From positions 248,001-312,000 of the forward strand of contig CAVSKX010000005.1 of the NCBI GenBank assembly GCA_963728765.1: a stretch of DNA of 64,000 nt, written 5' to 3'. The notes beneath the pieces are model-generated. The model saw only the letters and a program-made list of their open reading frames with translations, was not told the origin of the DNA and made no database searches. Source of the DNA: AC-32 sp963728765. GTDB lineage: Bacteria > Actinomycetota > Thermoleophilia > Gaiellales > Gaiellaceae. Below are positions 42,585 to 53,100 of this stretch, piece after piece (position 1 is the first letter of the stretch; each line of letters begins with the position of its first letter). The position numbers and the translations under genes were made by a program.

Positions 42585-43925
42585 TCAGAGGCTTTTCAGG
42601 TACTCGACGAGGTCGGCCTGCTGCGGCGTGGTCAGCCCCAGGCCGAAGCAGTCGTCGTAGTGCCGGACGACCGCGCCGAGGGTGGGGAAGCGGCCGTCGT
42701 GCCAGAAGCCGCCCTTGGCGTGGGCGAAGAGGCCCTTGAGCGGCGTCGTCCGGTACATGCCGGTCGGCGAGCGGTCGGCCTGGAAGGCGTCGGTGCAGAT
42801 CTCGGCCGGCCGGTGCAGGTTCTGGCCCGGCTCGGTGAAGAGCGGCGGGACGTGGCAGCTGGCGCACTTGCCGGCCCCGTTGAAGATCCTCTCGCCACGG
42901 CGGGCTGCCGCGGGATCGAAGCTGCCGCGCGGCGGGGTCGGGGCCGGCAGCCCGAGCTGGTAGTCGTGGAGGGCGGCGAGCTTCGGGGTGATCATGTCAG
43001 GTGTGTTGCGGACGTCCGCGAAGCCGGCTCGCGCGGCGATCGGGAACTTCACCGGGTCGTTCAGGCGCTGGTCGACAAACGTCCCCCGGCCGTGCATCTC
43101 GAGGTTGGCGACGAAGGCGTTCCAGTAGGTGACCGACCCCCAGCCGGTGTAGGTGTGGAGATTGACGCCGGCGAGGCCGAACGCAGGCGGAATCAGCACC
43201 GCGGCCGTCTGGCCGTCGGGCCGGAATCCCTGGCCGTCGAGGAAGAGCTCCGCGTCGAACTTGCCCGGGCCCCAGGCTGCGAGGACCCTGTCCACGGTTG
43301 CTTCGTCGACGCCGAGCAGGTCGGTGATCGGCTGCTTGTTCGGCGCCAGCGAGACGATCGCGCCGACGTTGAGGTCGCGATTCGGCCAGCCGTCCAGGCG
43401 ACGTCCGATTCCCTGCGCGAACGAATCGTCGACGGTCGAGTGGCAGAACGCGCACGTGATCCCGATCGAGCCCAGCGTTCCCTGCCGGTTGAAGACGCCC
43501 TTGAGGCCGACGACCGAGTTCAGCTTCAGGAGCGCGAGCGTCGTCGCCGGAGAGTCGAGGTCGACTTTCCCGTGGCGGAGCGCGTTCTTGAGCTTCTCCG
43601 GGAGGGCGTGCACGTCGACCTTGAGCCCGACGGCGAGCGCGGTTTTCGGGCTCACACCCGAGCCGACGCCGCCGAGGTTCTCTCCTTCGATCGCCCGGTG
43701 GAGCTGCAGGGAGCCGCCCCAGAAGGCCTCGTCGCCGAAGGTGTCGAAGCGGAAGACCTGCTTGCCCTGCTGGAAGAGCCCGTTCGCAGCCCTCTCGTTC
43801 GCCATGTCGGGGTCGTCGTTCACGGCGCTCACGGCGAGGTTCACGGCCACGAAGCCGACGTAGAGGGTCAGGCCGACGCCCGCAACCAGCGCCAGCCGCC
43901 CGAGCCCCTTGGTGATCGCGCTCAT
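42585..43925 (-). CDS. membrane-anchored di-haem c-type cytochrome
   Basis: The protein has an N-terminal membrane anchor (LALVAGVGLTLYVGFVAV) and two CxxCH haem sites, CAFCH (about residue 160) and CASCH (about residue 355), in a layout like cytochrome c peroxidase/MauG relatives. The distal part (HDGRFPTLGAVVRHYDD, TPQQADLVEYLKSL) is typical of that superfamily's C-terminal cytochrome domain. Residues around the second haem and a Met/His axial ligand are plausible but not certain. ATG 43925 is chosen over ATG 43934 because a -10 (TACGAT, 43942-43937) would start transcripts at about 43930. The gene is downstream of the Crp/Fnr gene with a TGTGA-N6-TCACA site between. Confidence 0.83.
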   Translation of the reverse strand: MSAITKGLGRLALVAGVGLTLYVGFVAVNLAVSAVNDDPDMANERAANGLFQQGKQVFRFDTFGDEAFWGGSLQLHRAIEGENLGGVGSGVSPKTALAVGLKVDVHALPEKLKNALRHGKVDLDSPATTLALLKLNSVVGLKGVFNRQGTLGSIGITCAFCHSTVDDSFAQGIGRRLDGWPNRDLNVGAIVSLAPNKQPITDLLGVDEATVDRVLAAWGPGKFDAELFLDGQGFRPDGQTAAVLIPPAFGLAGVNLHTYTGWGSVTYWNAFVANLEMHGRGTFVDQRLNDPVKFPIAARAGFADVRNTPDMITPKLAALHDYQLGLPAPTPPRGSFDPAAARRGERIFNGAGKCASCHVPPLFTEPGQNLHRPAEICTDAFQADRSPTGMYRTTPLKGLFAHAKGGFWHDGRFPTLGAVVRHYDDCFGLGLTTPQQADLVEYLKSL

Positions 43926-43963
43926 CCCCGCCATCGATCGTAGGAGGCCGCAACCCGGGACCC

Positions 43964-43979
43964 TGTGATCGCTGTCACA
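43964..43979. promoter_or_regulatory. CRP-type operator TGTGATCGCTGTCACA
   Basis: The site is a perfect TGTGA-N6-TCACA match to the Crp consensus. Its centre (43971.5) is 41.5 bases from the start point predicted from the TACGAT -10 box of the cytochrome gene, the class II activator position. It overlaps the stop codon of the adjacent Crp/Fnr-family gene. Confidence 0.75.
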
Positions 43980-44604
43980 TCGGCTCGAGGACGCGCTCCG
44001 GAGCGACGAGCAGCCGGTACGTATGCCCGCAGCGGACGACGAAACCGGCCCGCTGAAGCTCGTCCAGCGACCGGGTGACAGTCTCGCGTGACGACCCGAT
44101 CATGTCGGCGAGCAGCGTGTGGCTGACCGGGAAGTCGATCCGGATTCCGTCCGCGGCGACGTGCCCGTAGCTCTGCGCCAGCTGGAGGAGCTTCCGCCGG
44201 ACCCGCTCGATGTGGCGGGTATGCGCGAAGTTCCCGAGGGCCTCGTGCTTCCGCGCGAGCGTCTGAGCAAGCTGCTCGAACAGCGTGTCGGCGGCTCCGG
44301 GAGCCTGGAGCAGGCGGTCGCGTACGTCCGCGGTGATGCCGATCAGGCGCGACTCCACCAGGCCGAAGAGCGCCTCCTCGGGTGCCGGTGGAAGCAAGAT
44401 CTCGCCCGCGCCGACGTCGCACGTGACGATCGAGCGGCCGAGACCGGTCGGCGTGCTCCGCATGACGACGAAGCCCTCCTCGACAGCAAGGAGCACGGCA
44501 TCGCGGAACGACGCCTCGAAGTAGGGCTCACCGGCGGCGACTTCGAATACAGGGCAGCCCGCGAGGTCCCCCGCGAACCCGTCGCTCCGACTCGTGAGCT
44601 CCAT
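43975..44604 (-). CDS. Crp/Fnr-family transcription regulator
   Basis: ATG 44604 begins MELTSRSDGFAGDLAGCPVF, a 209-residue protein with an N-terminal sensor beta-roll (GRSIVTCDVGAGEILLPPAP), the long dimerisation helix (LLQLAQSYGHVAADG) and a C-terminal helix-turn-helix (SHTLLADMIGSSRETVTRSLDELQRAG). The recognition helix SSRETVTR has the R-E-x-x-x-R pattern that reads TGTGA. No Fnr-type cysteine cluster is seen, and the phosphate-binding Arg-Ser of Crp is not clear, so the ligand is unknown. Its likely target is the TGTGA-N6-TCACA site directly downstream, before the cytochrome gene. Confidence 0.87.
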   Translation of the reverse strand: MELTSRSDGFAGDLAGCPVFEVAAGEPYFEASFRDAVLLAVEEGFVVMRSTPTGLGRSIVTCDVGAGEILLPPAPEEALFGLVESRLIGITADVRDRLLQAPGAADTLFEQLAQTLARKHEALGNFAHTRHIERVRRKLLQLAQSYGHVAADGIRIDFPVSHTLLADMIGSSRETVTRSLDELQRAGFVVRCGHTYRLLVAPERVLEPM

Positions 44605-44653
44605 CACGTAATGCGTGTCGCGAGCCGTCGGTTTCTTACCGCGCCTTGCCGAG

Positions 44654-47600
44654 TTACGCGGGCACTTCGGGCGTCGAGACGACGCCGAGGCGGGCGAGCA
44701 GGCCGCGCGACTCGTCCGCCGCGTCCTCGTCTCCCTGTAGTCGCGCCATCGCCTCGAGCGTGAGCGCGACCTCGTACGTCTCTTCGGCCTCGCGGGCGAC
44801 GTCCAGGCTCCAGCGCAGCGCCTCCGCCATGCAGGTGGCGTCGCCCTGCTGCGCCAGCGCATAGGCGCGGACGCGGTGCAGCAGCGCACGCAGGGTCGCG
44901 CCGGACTCGCTCTCCTCCGTCGTCGTCAGCACCTCGTCGGCGAGCGCGACTGCCTCGTCGGGCCGTCGCTCGAGCACGGCGAGCTCGGCGAGGCGCGCCT
45001 TCGTCTCGAGCACGTAGCTGCCCGCGCGAATTTCGTGGAAGTCCTCCAGCGCCCGGCTCAGCGTCGTCCGCGCCTCCTCGAGCTCGCCGGCCCGGGACGC
45101 CGTGCGGCCGAGGTTCGACGTCGCGAGCGACGCCAGCATCCGGTGGCCCGACGCGTCGAAGACCGCGCGTGCCTCCTCGAAGAGCTCGGCAGCCGTCGTC
45201 AGGTACCCCTGGTCGGACTTGACCTCGCCGATGTTGTTGGTGATCTGCGCGGCGCCCACGACGTCGCCGATCCGCTCCCGCACCGCCTTGCTGCGCTCGT
45301 AGAGGTCGAGCGCTTCCTGCCACCGTCCCTCGTAGTAGGCGTCGATGCCGAGGTTGTTGAGCACGTTGGCCTGACCGAGCAGGTCTCCGACCTCTTCGTA
45401 GATCGGCAGCGCGAGGCCGCGGAAGGCCTCCCGCTCCGGGCTGCGCAGTGAGGTGTGCGAGAGGTGAAGCAGGTAATAGGCGTGCGCGAGCGCGGCGGTG
45501 TCCCGTTCGACGTCGGCCTCGTCGACCACGCGCGTGCACCACTCGTTGCACGCGCGGAACTCGCCTTGCCGCAGCTTCACGCCCGCGTTGGCGAGCATCA
45601 ACTCGAGCCGCATCTGCGTGCGCTCGACGTGCTCGAGCGCCTCCGCTGCCTCGAGGCCGAGCCGGTACCGGTCGAGCGCGTCGTCGTAGCGCCCGAAGCG
45701 CTCGCGGATGATCCCTTCCTTGAGCAGCAGCCGCGGATGGTGCTGCAGCTGGAGCGCGGTCGCGTACGCCTCGCCGGCGTCGCTGTAGAGGCCGGCGAGC
45801 TCCGAGACGTCGCCGAGCGACTCCCAGACGGTCGCGACCTCTTCGTTCGACACGGCGAGCTGCGGTGCGACCTCGAGCGCGCGGCGGAAGAAGCCCGCCG
45901 CCTCGACGTTTGCGAACTTCACTTGCGCGCGCCCTCCCGCCGCAATCGAGTAGCGATAGGTCTTCTCGTAGTCGCCCGCGTGGAAGAAGTGCAGCGAGAG
46001 CAGCTCCGGGTACTCGCCGCCCTGCTGCTGCTCGAGCCGCTCGTAGGCCTCGCCGACCTTGGCGTGAAGCTCGCCGCGACGCCGGTAGGAGAGCCCTTCG
46101 TAGGCGGCGTCGCGGAAGAGCGCGTGCCGGAACCGGAAGGCCCCGGGGGTGTACGGGTCGCGCTCGACGAACTCCGCGAGCCGGTCCCAGGCCTCCGAGT
46201 CGCTCGAGGCCTCCGGGTCCTGCGCGAGCACCTCGGTGACGAGCTCCCCGCCGAAGGTCGCACCCAGCACCGCGGCGTAGCGCAGCAGCGCGCGGTCGCC
46301 CGGGGCCAGCCGGTCGACCCTGGCCGCGACGACTGCCTCGACGGTTTCCGGCAGCGCCTCCTCGGGCTCGCCGGACGACGCAACCAGCTCCTGTAGAAAG
46401 AGGGGGTTGCCGCCCGCGCGCTCGGTGATCGCCGCGACCTCGTGCTGCAGGAGGCCGTTGGTCGCGGCAGAGCCGACCAGCTCCTGGGCCGCGTCCGGGT
46501 CGAGCGGCTGCAGCTGGATTGCCATCGCGGGGATCGGCGGGACACCTTCCGCCGCCGAGAAGCCCCCGGGCGTTGCCCGTCTCGTCACGCACAGGAGCCA
46601 CGGCTTCGACGCGACGTGCGAGCCGAGGTGGCGAAGGAGCTCGGCCGAGGCCTCGTCCATCCAGTGGACGTCCTCGATCACGAGCATCGTCGGCTCCGGC
46701 AGCAGCCGCCCGAGCAGCGACTCGACGACCCCGTGCAGCCGCGCGCGCCGGAAGGCCGGCTGCAGCTCATCGACTTCGCGCGTGTGCTCGACCGCCACGT
46801 CAAGCGTCAGCGCGACGAGCGGCAACCACGGGACCAGGTCGGGGCAGAGCTCCTCGACGCGCTGCCGGAGGCGCGCCGGGGCGGCGCCGTTCCGCGGCAG
46901 CTCGAGCAGCGACCGCAATAGCCCGCGGAAGGCGAAGTAGGGCGTCGAGGCCTCGTACTGGAGGCACGTCGCCGTCGCCGCCTCGAGGTCCTCCGCCTGC
47001 GCCTGGAGCTCCTCCACCAGCCGCGACTTGCCCATGCCCGGCTCGCCGATCAGCTCGACGATGTTGCCGAAGCCCATCCGCACCGGCCCGAGCGCGGCGG
47101 AGAGGATCGCCAGCTCGCGTTCCCGGCCGACGAACGGCAGGCGCGTGTCGAGGTGCGCCTCCACCTCGGCCGCGACCCCGACGACGTCGTACGCGGTCAC
47201 GGGTTGGTCGATCCCCTTGAGCGTCAGCGGCTCGAGCTCGACCGTCTCGAAGGCTCCGCGGGAGCGCTCCAGGAGATCGGCTGTCGTCAGCACCTGGCCC
47301 GGCTGGGCCTTGCCCATCAGCCGCGCGGCGAGTGCGGCGGTCTTGCCGAGGATCGTGTACGTCCGGCGGAACCGCGCGCCGACCTCCCCGGCGAACACGC
47401 GGCCGCGGCTCGTGCCGATTCTGAGTGGGAGCTCGGTCGGGAGGTCGGCGATCCCGCGCGCGGTGCGCAGGATCCGCTCCTCGTCCTCTCCGGCCGTCGA
47501 GGGCGCGCCTGCGACGAGGATCATCTTCCCGCCGTCGGTGTCGATGTCGGTCTCGAGGAACGTGACGCCGTGTTCGTCGGCTACCCGCTGCGCACCCGAG

Positions 47601-48442
47601 ACGAGCCGGTCCAGCGCCGCGGTGACGCGGTCAGCGCCGTGCTCGGCGAGCAGGTCGTCGACCCCGCCGAAGTGCACGAACGCGACCGACGCCTGGCGAT
47701 GCTCGGGCTCGGCCTTCCGGTCCTCGACCACGCTGCGCACTTGCGCGGGTACCGAGGCCGCGATGTTCACGCCTTCGAGGGGCGGTAGCGGCGCGGGCGT
47801 GCCCGCCACGCCCGGCGGGGAGACGAGCAGCCGGCCGCCCTCCTTGCTCGCGCCGAGGATCTCCTCTGCGAGCGCGGCGCACGTCTCGTCGCTCACGAGG
47901 ATCTCGCCGGCCTCGGCGCCGGCCTCCATCTCCACGGTGCGCGTCACCCCGGGCCCGGTGAGCAGGAGCTCCCGGTGTGACTCGCCGACGAGGAAGAAGT
48001 CGAAGCTGTCGGCGTGGACGCCGACGTGCATGTTCAGCTCCACCGGGCCGACCGAGGTCTGCGGCCGGCCGAGCGCCTGGAGGGCCTCCTGCATCCCGTA
48101 CGCGGCCTCGCACGCGCGGGCGGGATGGTTCTCGCCCGTGAAGAAGAGGAGCAGCGCGTCCCCGCCGAACTTCAACAGCCCGCCGCCGGCGGCGTAGGCG
48201 ACGTCGAGCAGGCGCTCGAAGGTGCGGTTCATCACCTCCGTCACCTCCTCGGCGCCCAGCTTCCCCTTCTGGGCGAGGCGCTCGTTCAGGGCCGTGAAGC
48301 CGGAGATGTCGACGAAGGCGAGCGTCCCCTCGAGCTCACGCCGCCGCGCTTCGGGGTCCTCGCGGAGCCAGTCGACCACGACCCGGGGGACGTACGGCGT
48401 CAGGTCGACAGCCGATGGGCTGCTCTCCGGAACCGCGGTCAA
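44654..48442 (-). CDS. cyclase-like / AAA ATPase / TPR signalling protein, copy 1
   Basis: The 1262-residue protein starts at TTG 48442. Domain order is two class III nucleotide-cyclase-like modules (about 25-200 and 235-420), an AAA/STAND-type ATPase (Walker A GEPGMGKSRL near 467, Walker B MLVIEDVHWMDEAS) and a long TPR-like region to the end. Module 1 keeps both metal-site Asp positions (FVDISGFT, KFGGDALLLFF). Module 2 keeps the overall fold and the Arg of the N-x-x-x-R motif, but Asn is Ala (TAALAARLM). Activity is therefore doubtful. It is divergent from a secreted-protein gene, an arrangement repeated 5.5 kb away with a paralogue. No DNA-binding domain is found. Confidence 0.88.
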   Translation of the reverse strand: MTAVPESSPSAVDLTPYVPRVVVDWLREDPEARRRELEGTLAFVDISGFTALNERLAQKGKLGAEEVTEVMNRTFERLLDVAYAAGGGLLKFGGDALLLFFTGENHPARACEAAYGMQEALQALGRPQTSVGPVELNMHVGVHADSFDFFLVGESHRELLLTGPGVTRTVEMEAGAEAGEILVSDETCAALAEEILGASKEGGRLLVSPPGVAGTPAPLPPLEGVNIAASVPAQVRSVVEDRKAEPEHRQASVAFVHFGGVDDLLAEHGADRVTAALDRLVSGAQRVADEHGVTFLETDIDTDGGKMILVAGAPSTAGEDEERILRTARGIADLPTELPLRIGTSRGRVFAGEVGARFRRTYTILGKTAALAARLMGKAQPGQVLTTADLLERSRGAFETVELEPLTLKGIDQPVTAYDVVGVAAEVEAHLDTRLPFVGRERELAILSAALGPVRMGFGNIVELIGEPGMGKSRLVEELQAQAEDLEAATATCLQYEASTPYFAFRGLLRSLLELPRNGAAPARLRQRVEELCPDLVPWLPLVALTLDVAVEHTREVDELQPAFRRARLHGVVESLLGRLLPEPTMLVIEDVHWMDEASAELLRHLGSHVASKPWLLCVTRRATPGGFSAAEGVPPIPAMAIQLQPLDPDAAQELVGSAATNGLLQHEVAAITERAGGNPLFLQELVASSGEPEEALPETVEAVVAARVDRLAPGDRALLRYAAVLGATFGGELVTEVLAQDPEASSDSEAWDRLAEFVERDPYTPGAFRFRHALFRDAAYEGLSYRRRGELHAKVGEAYERLEQQQGGEYPELLSLHFFHAGDYEKTYRYSIAAGGRAQVKFANVEAAGFFRRALEVAPQLAVSNEEVATVWESLGDVSELAGLYSDAGEAYATALQLQHHPRLLLKEGIIRERFGRYDDALDRYRLGLEAAEALEHVERTQMRLELMLANAGVKLRQGEFRACNEWCTRVVDEADVERDTAALAHAYYLLHLSHTSLRSPEREAFRGLALPIYEEVGDLLGQANVLNNLGIDAYYEGRWQEALDLYERSKAVRERIGDVVGAAQITNNIGEVKSDQGYLTTAAELFEEARAVFDASGHRMLASLATSNLGRTASRAGELEEARTTLSRALEDFHEIRAGSYVLETKARLAELAVLERRPDEAVALADEVLTTTEESESGATLRALLHRVRAYALAQQGDATCMAEALRWSLDVAREAEETYEVALTLEAMARLQGDEDAADESRGLLARLGVVSTPEVPA

Positions 48443-48482
48443 CGCTTCGTTCCCCTCTCCGTTCGTCCAAACCTGGCCTGGT

Positions 48483-48494
48483 CAGATTGTCGCA
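48483..48494. promoter_or_regulatory. shared upstream motif CAGATTGTCGCA, copy 1
   Basis: This 12-mer lies in the gap between cyclase-like copy 1 and its divergent secreted-protein gene. The identical 12-mer is at 54020-54031 in front of the paralogous pair, where it belongs to a longer inverted repeat. Here only a half-site is visible. Confidence 0.45.
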
Positions 48495-48577
48495 GCAGTG
48501 CGGGTTCCGATTGACTTTCCCCGCGCAATAGGCAAGTCTTGCCGGACAACACCGAGGGGGGTTGGAAGGAGTCACCA

Positions 48578-50074
48578 ATGCTGCGGCGTTTCCGCCCCTG
48601 GGCCTCCCTGCGGGCGAATTCCGGACGAAACCTGCGACGGCACCTGCCCGTTCGGGCTGTCGCGCTCCTCGTTCTCGCGCTGGCCGCCGTGGTCGTCATC
48701 ACCGCCGGATCGGCGGCGACGACGACCAAGCCCTACACGGCGACCTTCGACCCGGGGCCGCTCGCGGGCGGCGGCACCGTCCACGTCAACCTCGCGATCA
48801 GCAACCTCGCGAACCCGCAAACACTCGGCTCGGCGAACGTGACGGCGGCAAGCTCTGGGAGCTCGTCGTTCACGATTCTCGGCGCGACCACGCCTCAGGG
48901 CGACGCAAACGTCGTCTCCGGCACGCTCCAGCTGCGGAACCTCAACGTCGCGCCGAACGCGACGCTGAACGTCGACATCGCGGTCAGTACGCCATGTGCG
49001 GCCGGCTCCTACACCTGGGGCATCAGCGCAAAGCAGAGCAACAACTACAACGGTCCTCCCGGCAACGATTTCACGCTGAAGAGCACCGGGAACAGTCTCG
49101 TCACCACGCTCAGCGGGAGCAGCTGCAAGTTGATCTGGGTCACACAACCCGCGAGCGCGGTGGTCAACACGGTGATCACCGGCACCGCGGGCGATCCGAG
49201 TGGTCCCTCGGTCAGCGTCCAGGCCGTCGACGCGAACAACGTGCCGCTGACGACTGCGACCGGAACGGTCACCCTGGCCAAGACCGCAGGGTCCTTCACC
49301 GGGAGCGGCGGTTTCACGGGCACGCAGGCGAACCTCGTGAACGGCGTCGCGAGCTTCACCAACTTCAAGAGCACGGCGCCTGGAACCGGCCTGATGGTGC
49401 AGGCCTCGAGCACGGGCTTCGTGAGCACGCCGCTGAACGAGGGCGGCCCGTTCAACATCACCTCGACCGGGGCCAACTGCCTCGGCCTGGATCCGTGCCT
49501 GCTCGACTCGAACTTCGGCAATTCGCCGGTCAACGCTGCGGCGACCGGCGGCGCCTTCACCTTCCTCGGCCTCAACGCCTCGTCGGTGCCGGCGAGTGTG
49601 ATGGCGCCGGGCGGCGGCTGCCAGTACTTCGTGTCCGTCGGTGCGGGTGCGTTCGAGGCGGTCGACAACCGCACGGCCGCGGGCGAGCTGCGGTTCACCT
49701 ACAACGTCCCGACGAAACTGATCCAGAAGAGCCCGAACAACGGCCAGCCGTTCATCCCGCTGTGCGCGGGGGCCAAGCGGCTCGTTAACAACCAGCCGGT
49801 CGACTGCAACCCGAGTGCACAGCCCGGCGATCCGGACGGCCCGTGGCTGGGCAAAGCACTCAACCCGGACGGCACGTTCAACGGCAGCCTGCGCTACGCG
49901 ATTTGCGGCGAGGGCGGCTACTGGTGGGCCGTGATGGGGTCGTTCCAGGATCCGATCGACCCGAGCCTCAACCCGACCATCACCGGTTGGGGCAGCATCA
50001 CGATCGGCAACACGAGCTATCGCCAGCTCTTCCTCAGGGTCCCGAACGGCTGGGACTGGAGGGTCGGCGGCTGA
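48578..50074 (+). CDS. secreted Ig-like-domain protein, divergent partner of cyclase copy 1
   Basis: ATG 48578 follows GGAAGGAG. The 498-residue product has a twin-Arg-free signal segment (VRAVALLVLALAAVVVITAG). Then come a beta-rich domain (VHVNLAISNLANPQTLGSAN), an Ig-like domain beginning LIWVTQPASAVVNTVITG, and a C-terminal domain of unknown kind rich in Gly, Trp and Asn (YAICGEGGYWWAVMGSF, ITGWGSITIGNTSYRQLFL). No enzyme motif is seen. Its placement opposite a cyclase/AAA/TPR protein repeats at the next locus, suggesting a linked function, perhaps regulation of the surface protein by the ATPase; that is inference. Confidence 0.8.
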   Translation: MLRRFRPWASLRANSGRNLRRHLPVRAVALLVLALAAVVVITAGSAATTTKPYTATFDPGPLAGGGTVHVNLAISNLANPQTLGSANVTAASSGSSSFTILGATTPQGDANVVSGTLQLRNLNVAPNATLNVDIAVSTPCAAGSYTWGISAKQSNNYNGPPGNDFTLKSTGNSLVTTLSGSSCKLIWVTQPASAVVNTVITGTAGDPSGPSVSVQAVDANNVPLTTATGTVTLAKTAGSFTGSGGFTGTQANLVNGVASFTNFKSTAPGTGLMVQASSTGFVSTPLNEGGPFNITSTGANCLGLDPCLLDSNFGNSPVNAAATGGAFTFLGLNASSVPASVMAPGGGCQYFVSVGAGAFEAVDNRTAAGELRFTYNVPTKLIQKSPNNGQPFIPLCAGAKRLVNNQPVDCNPSAQPGDPDGPWLGKALNPDGTFNGSLRYAICGEGGYWWAVMGSFQDPIDPSLNPTITGWGSITIGNTSYRQLFLRVPNGWDWRVGG

Positions 50075-50101
50075 GAACCTGATCGGAGCCGCTGCTTCCG
50101 G

Positions 50102-53100
50102 CTAGCCCGGGAGCGGCGGCTCCGGCACCTTCACGACGCCGAGCCGCCCGAATATCCCGTCGCGCTCGGCCTCGAGCTCGTCCGCCGGCGCGCCGGTGAG
50201 CGCTCGCAGCCTGACGAGCGCGTCGAGCGTGAGCGCGGTCTCGTAGTCCGCGCTGCGGATCCCGAAGTTCTCGTCCTCCAGGTGCGCCAGGCGCAGGCTC
50301 TCGTCGAGCGCCGTGCCCGCGCCCTCGAGGTCGCCGGCCCGCATCAGCGCCCAGGCGCGCAGCCGGTGCAGGTTCGCGACGACGACCGAGACTCCGGGCG
50401 TCGTCTCCGCTCTCGCCAGAGCCTCGGCCGCGAGCGACAACGCCTCCTCGCCGGCGCCCGCCAGGACCAGCGCCTCGACGATTCGCGCGTCCGTCGTCAG
50501 CAGCTCCACCTCGTCGGCCTCGGCGGCGTACAGGTCGCGAGCCTCCTCGAGGAGCGCGCGGGCCTCGTCGGCCTTGCCCACGCGGGCCGAGTGGCGGCCG
50601 AGCACGCTCGCCGCCTCCGCGACCTCGAGCGGGATCCCGCCCGCCCGGCGGATCTCGAGCACCTCCCGCAGGACGGGCTCGGCCTCGTCGTACCGGCCCT
50701 GGTCGGAGCGGACCTCGGCGATGTTCAGCGCCGCGATCGTGGCGTGGTTCTCGTCGCCGATCTTCTGAAAGGCCTCCCGGGCACGCTCGGCGAGGGCGAG
50801 CGCCTCGTCCCACTGTCCGTCGAGGTACACGTAGCCGCCCAGGTTGTTCAGGACCCACGCGAGCCGGTCGAAGTCCTCGAGCTCCTCGTAGATCTCGATC
50901 GCGCGCGTGGAATAGACCGCCTCTTCGCGCCGCCCGAGCGCGACGTACGCCCAGTCGAGGATGAAGTCGGCCTGCGCGACCGCGTCGCGGGCCTCCGACT
51001 TCTCGGCCTCCTCGTGCGTCCGCTGGCACCACTCGATCGCGGCAACGGGCCGGCGCTGGTGCAGGAGGACCTGGGCGTACCAGCCGAACAGCCTCGCGCG
51101 CTGGGCCGCGGCCGCCGCGCCCTCGACGTCCTCCAGTGTCCGGAGGGCCTGGCTCAGCCGGCGCAGAGCTTGGGGGTAGCGGCCGATCCGGAGGGGGACG
51201 ACTGCCTCCTTCTGGATCAGGCGGGCCTGCTCGATCGGGCCGCCGGCAAACGACTTGCGAGACGCCCGGTACGCGGTCTCGGCGCCCAGGTAGTCGCCCA
51301 GCCGCATGCGCACGTCGCCCAGCGCCTCCCAGACGGCCGCGACCTGCATCGGCTCGACGTCCCCTCCCTTCCGCGCGGCCTCGAGCGCGCGCTCGAAGAA
51401 CTGCTGCGCCTCGACGTTCGCGTACTTCTCGTCCGCGCGCCGTCCTGCGACCACCGAGTAGCGCCACGCCTCCGACCAGCGCTCGGCGCGGTAGTAGTGC
51501 AGCGACAGCAGCTCGCTCTCTTCCTCGGGCCGCTCGCCCTGCCGCAGCTCGATCACCTCGGCCACGCGGCCGTGCAGGTCGCGGCGGCGCTTGAAGGGCA
51601 GCCCTTCGTAGGCGGCGTCTCGGATCAGGGCGTGCCGGAAGCGGAACGCGCCCGGAGTGTGCGGGTCGCGCTCGACGAACTCACCGAGCCGTTCCCAGGC
51701 GTCTGACGCAGACGCGACGTCCTCGTCGCCCTCGAGGACGTCGTCGATCAGCGCGCCCGAGAACGAGGCGCCGAGCACGGAGGCCCAGCGCAGCAGCGCG
51801 CGGTCGCCCGCCTCGAGCCGGTCGATTCGCGCGGCGACGAGCGCCTCGACCGTCTCGGGCAGCTGCTCGGCCTCGGCGGTCGGCTCGTCCGGCAGCGCGA
51901 GCTCGCGCAGGAAGAGCGGGTTGCCGCCGCCGCGCTCCGCGATCGCCTCGAGCTCCTGGTCGCTGAGCCTCCGCTCTCCGGCGGCCGCCTGGGCAAGCGA
52001 CTTTGCGTCCTCGGCGGTGAGCGGCTCGAGCCTCAGGGAGAGTGCCGGCAGCGGCGGGTTGCCCTCTGCCGCGACGAACCCGTCGGAGCCGGGCCGGCGG
52101 GTGGTACAGGTCAGCCAGGGGTGGTTGTGGAGCTGCGTCCCCAGGTGGCGGAGCAGCTCGGAGGACGCGTCGTCCATCCAGTGGACGTCCTCGAAGAGCA
52201 GCAGCGTCGGGCCGTCGAGCAGACCGCCGAGGAGCTGTGCGACGACACCGTGCAGTCGCGCGCGCCAGAACGCGCGGTCGAGCGCGTCGACTTCCGGCGT
52301 CGACTCCACCTCGATGTTGAGCGGCGCGGCCAGCAACGGCGTCCACGGGACGAGCTCCTCGTCCACCTGGGCGAGCCGGTCGGAGAGGATCTCCCGGTTG
52401 TGGGCGGCGCTGCCGTTGAGCTCGACGCCGAGCAGGTCGACGAGGAGCGGCTGGAACGGGTGGTACGGAGTCGCCGACTCGTACTGCTCGCACGTCGCGG
52501 TCAGCTGCAGCATGTCGCCGCACTGCTCCAGGAGGTCGTACGCGAGCCGCGACTTGCCGATCCCGGGCTCGCCGACGAGCTCGACCAGCGTCCCGAACCC
52601 CGCGCGCACGGGAGCCACCGCGGCCGAGAGCACGGCGCGCTCCCGCTCGCGGCCGACGAACGGGAGCCCCTGCTCCGCGGCGGCCGGCGCCTGGGGCTCG
52701 ACCCCGCGGATGGTCAGAACGTCGAGCGCGGGGACGGGCTCGGCGATGCCCTTGAGCGTGAGCGGCTCGAGCGCGGTCGTCTCGAATGCGCTACGCGCAC
52801 GCTCGAGCACGTCCTCCGTGGTGAGCAGCTGGCCCGGCTGCGCCTTCCCCATCAGGCGCGCGGCGAGCGCGGCCGTCGTCCCGAGGATGGTGTACGTGCG
52901 GCGGAACTCGGCGCCGACCTCGCCCGAGAAGACGCGGCCGCGGCTCACCCCGAGCCGGAGGGGGAGCGGCGTCTCGAGGTCGGCGATGCCGCGCGCGGTG
53001 CGGATGATGCGCTCCTCGTCCTCGCCCTCGGTCTGGGGCGCCCCGGCGACGAGGACGATCTTGCCGCCGTCGCGGTCGATGTCGGTCTCGAGGAACGTCA

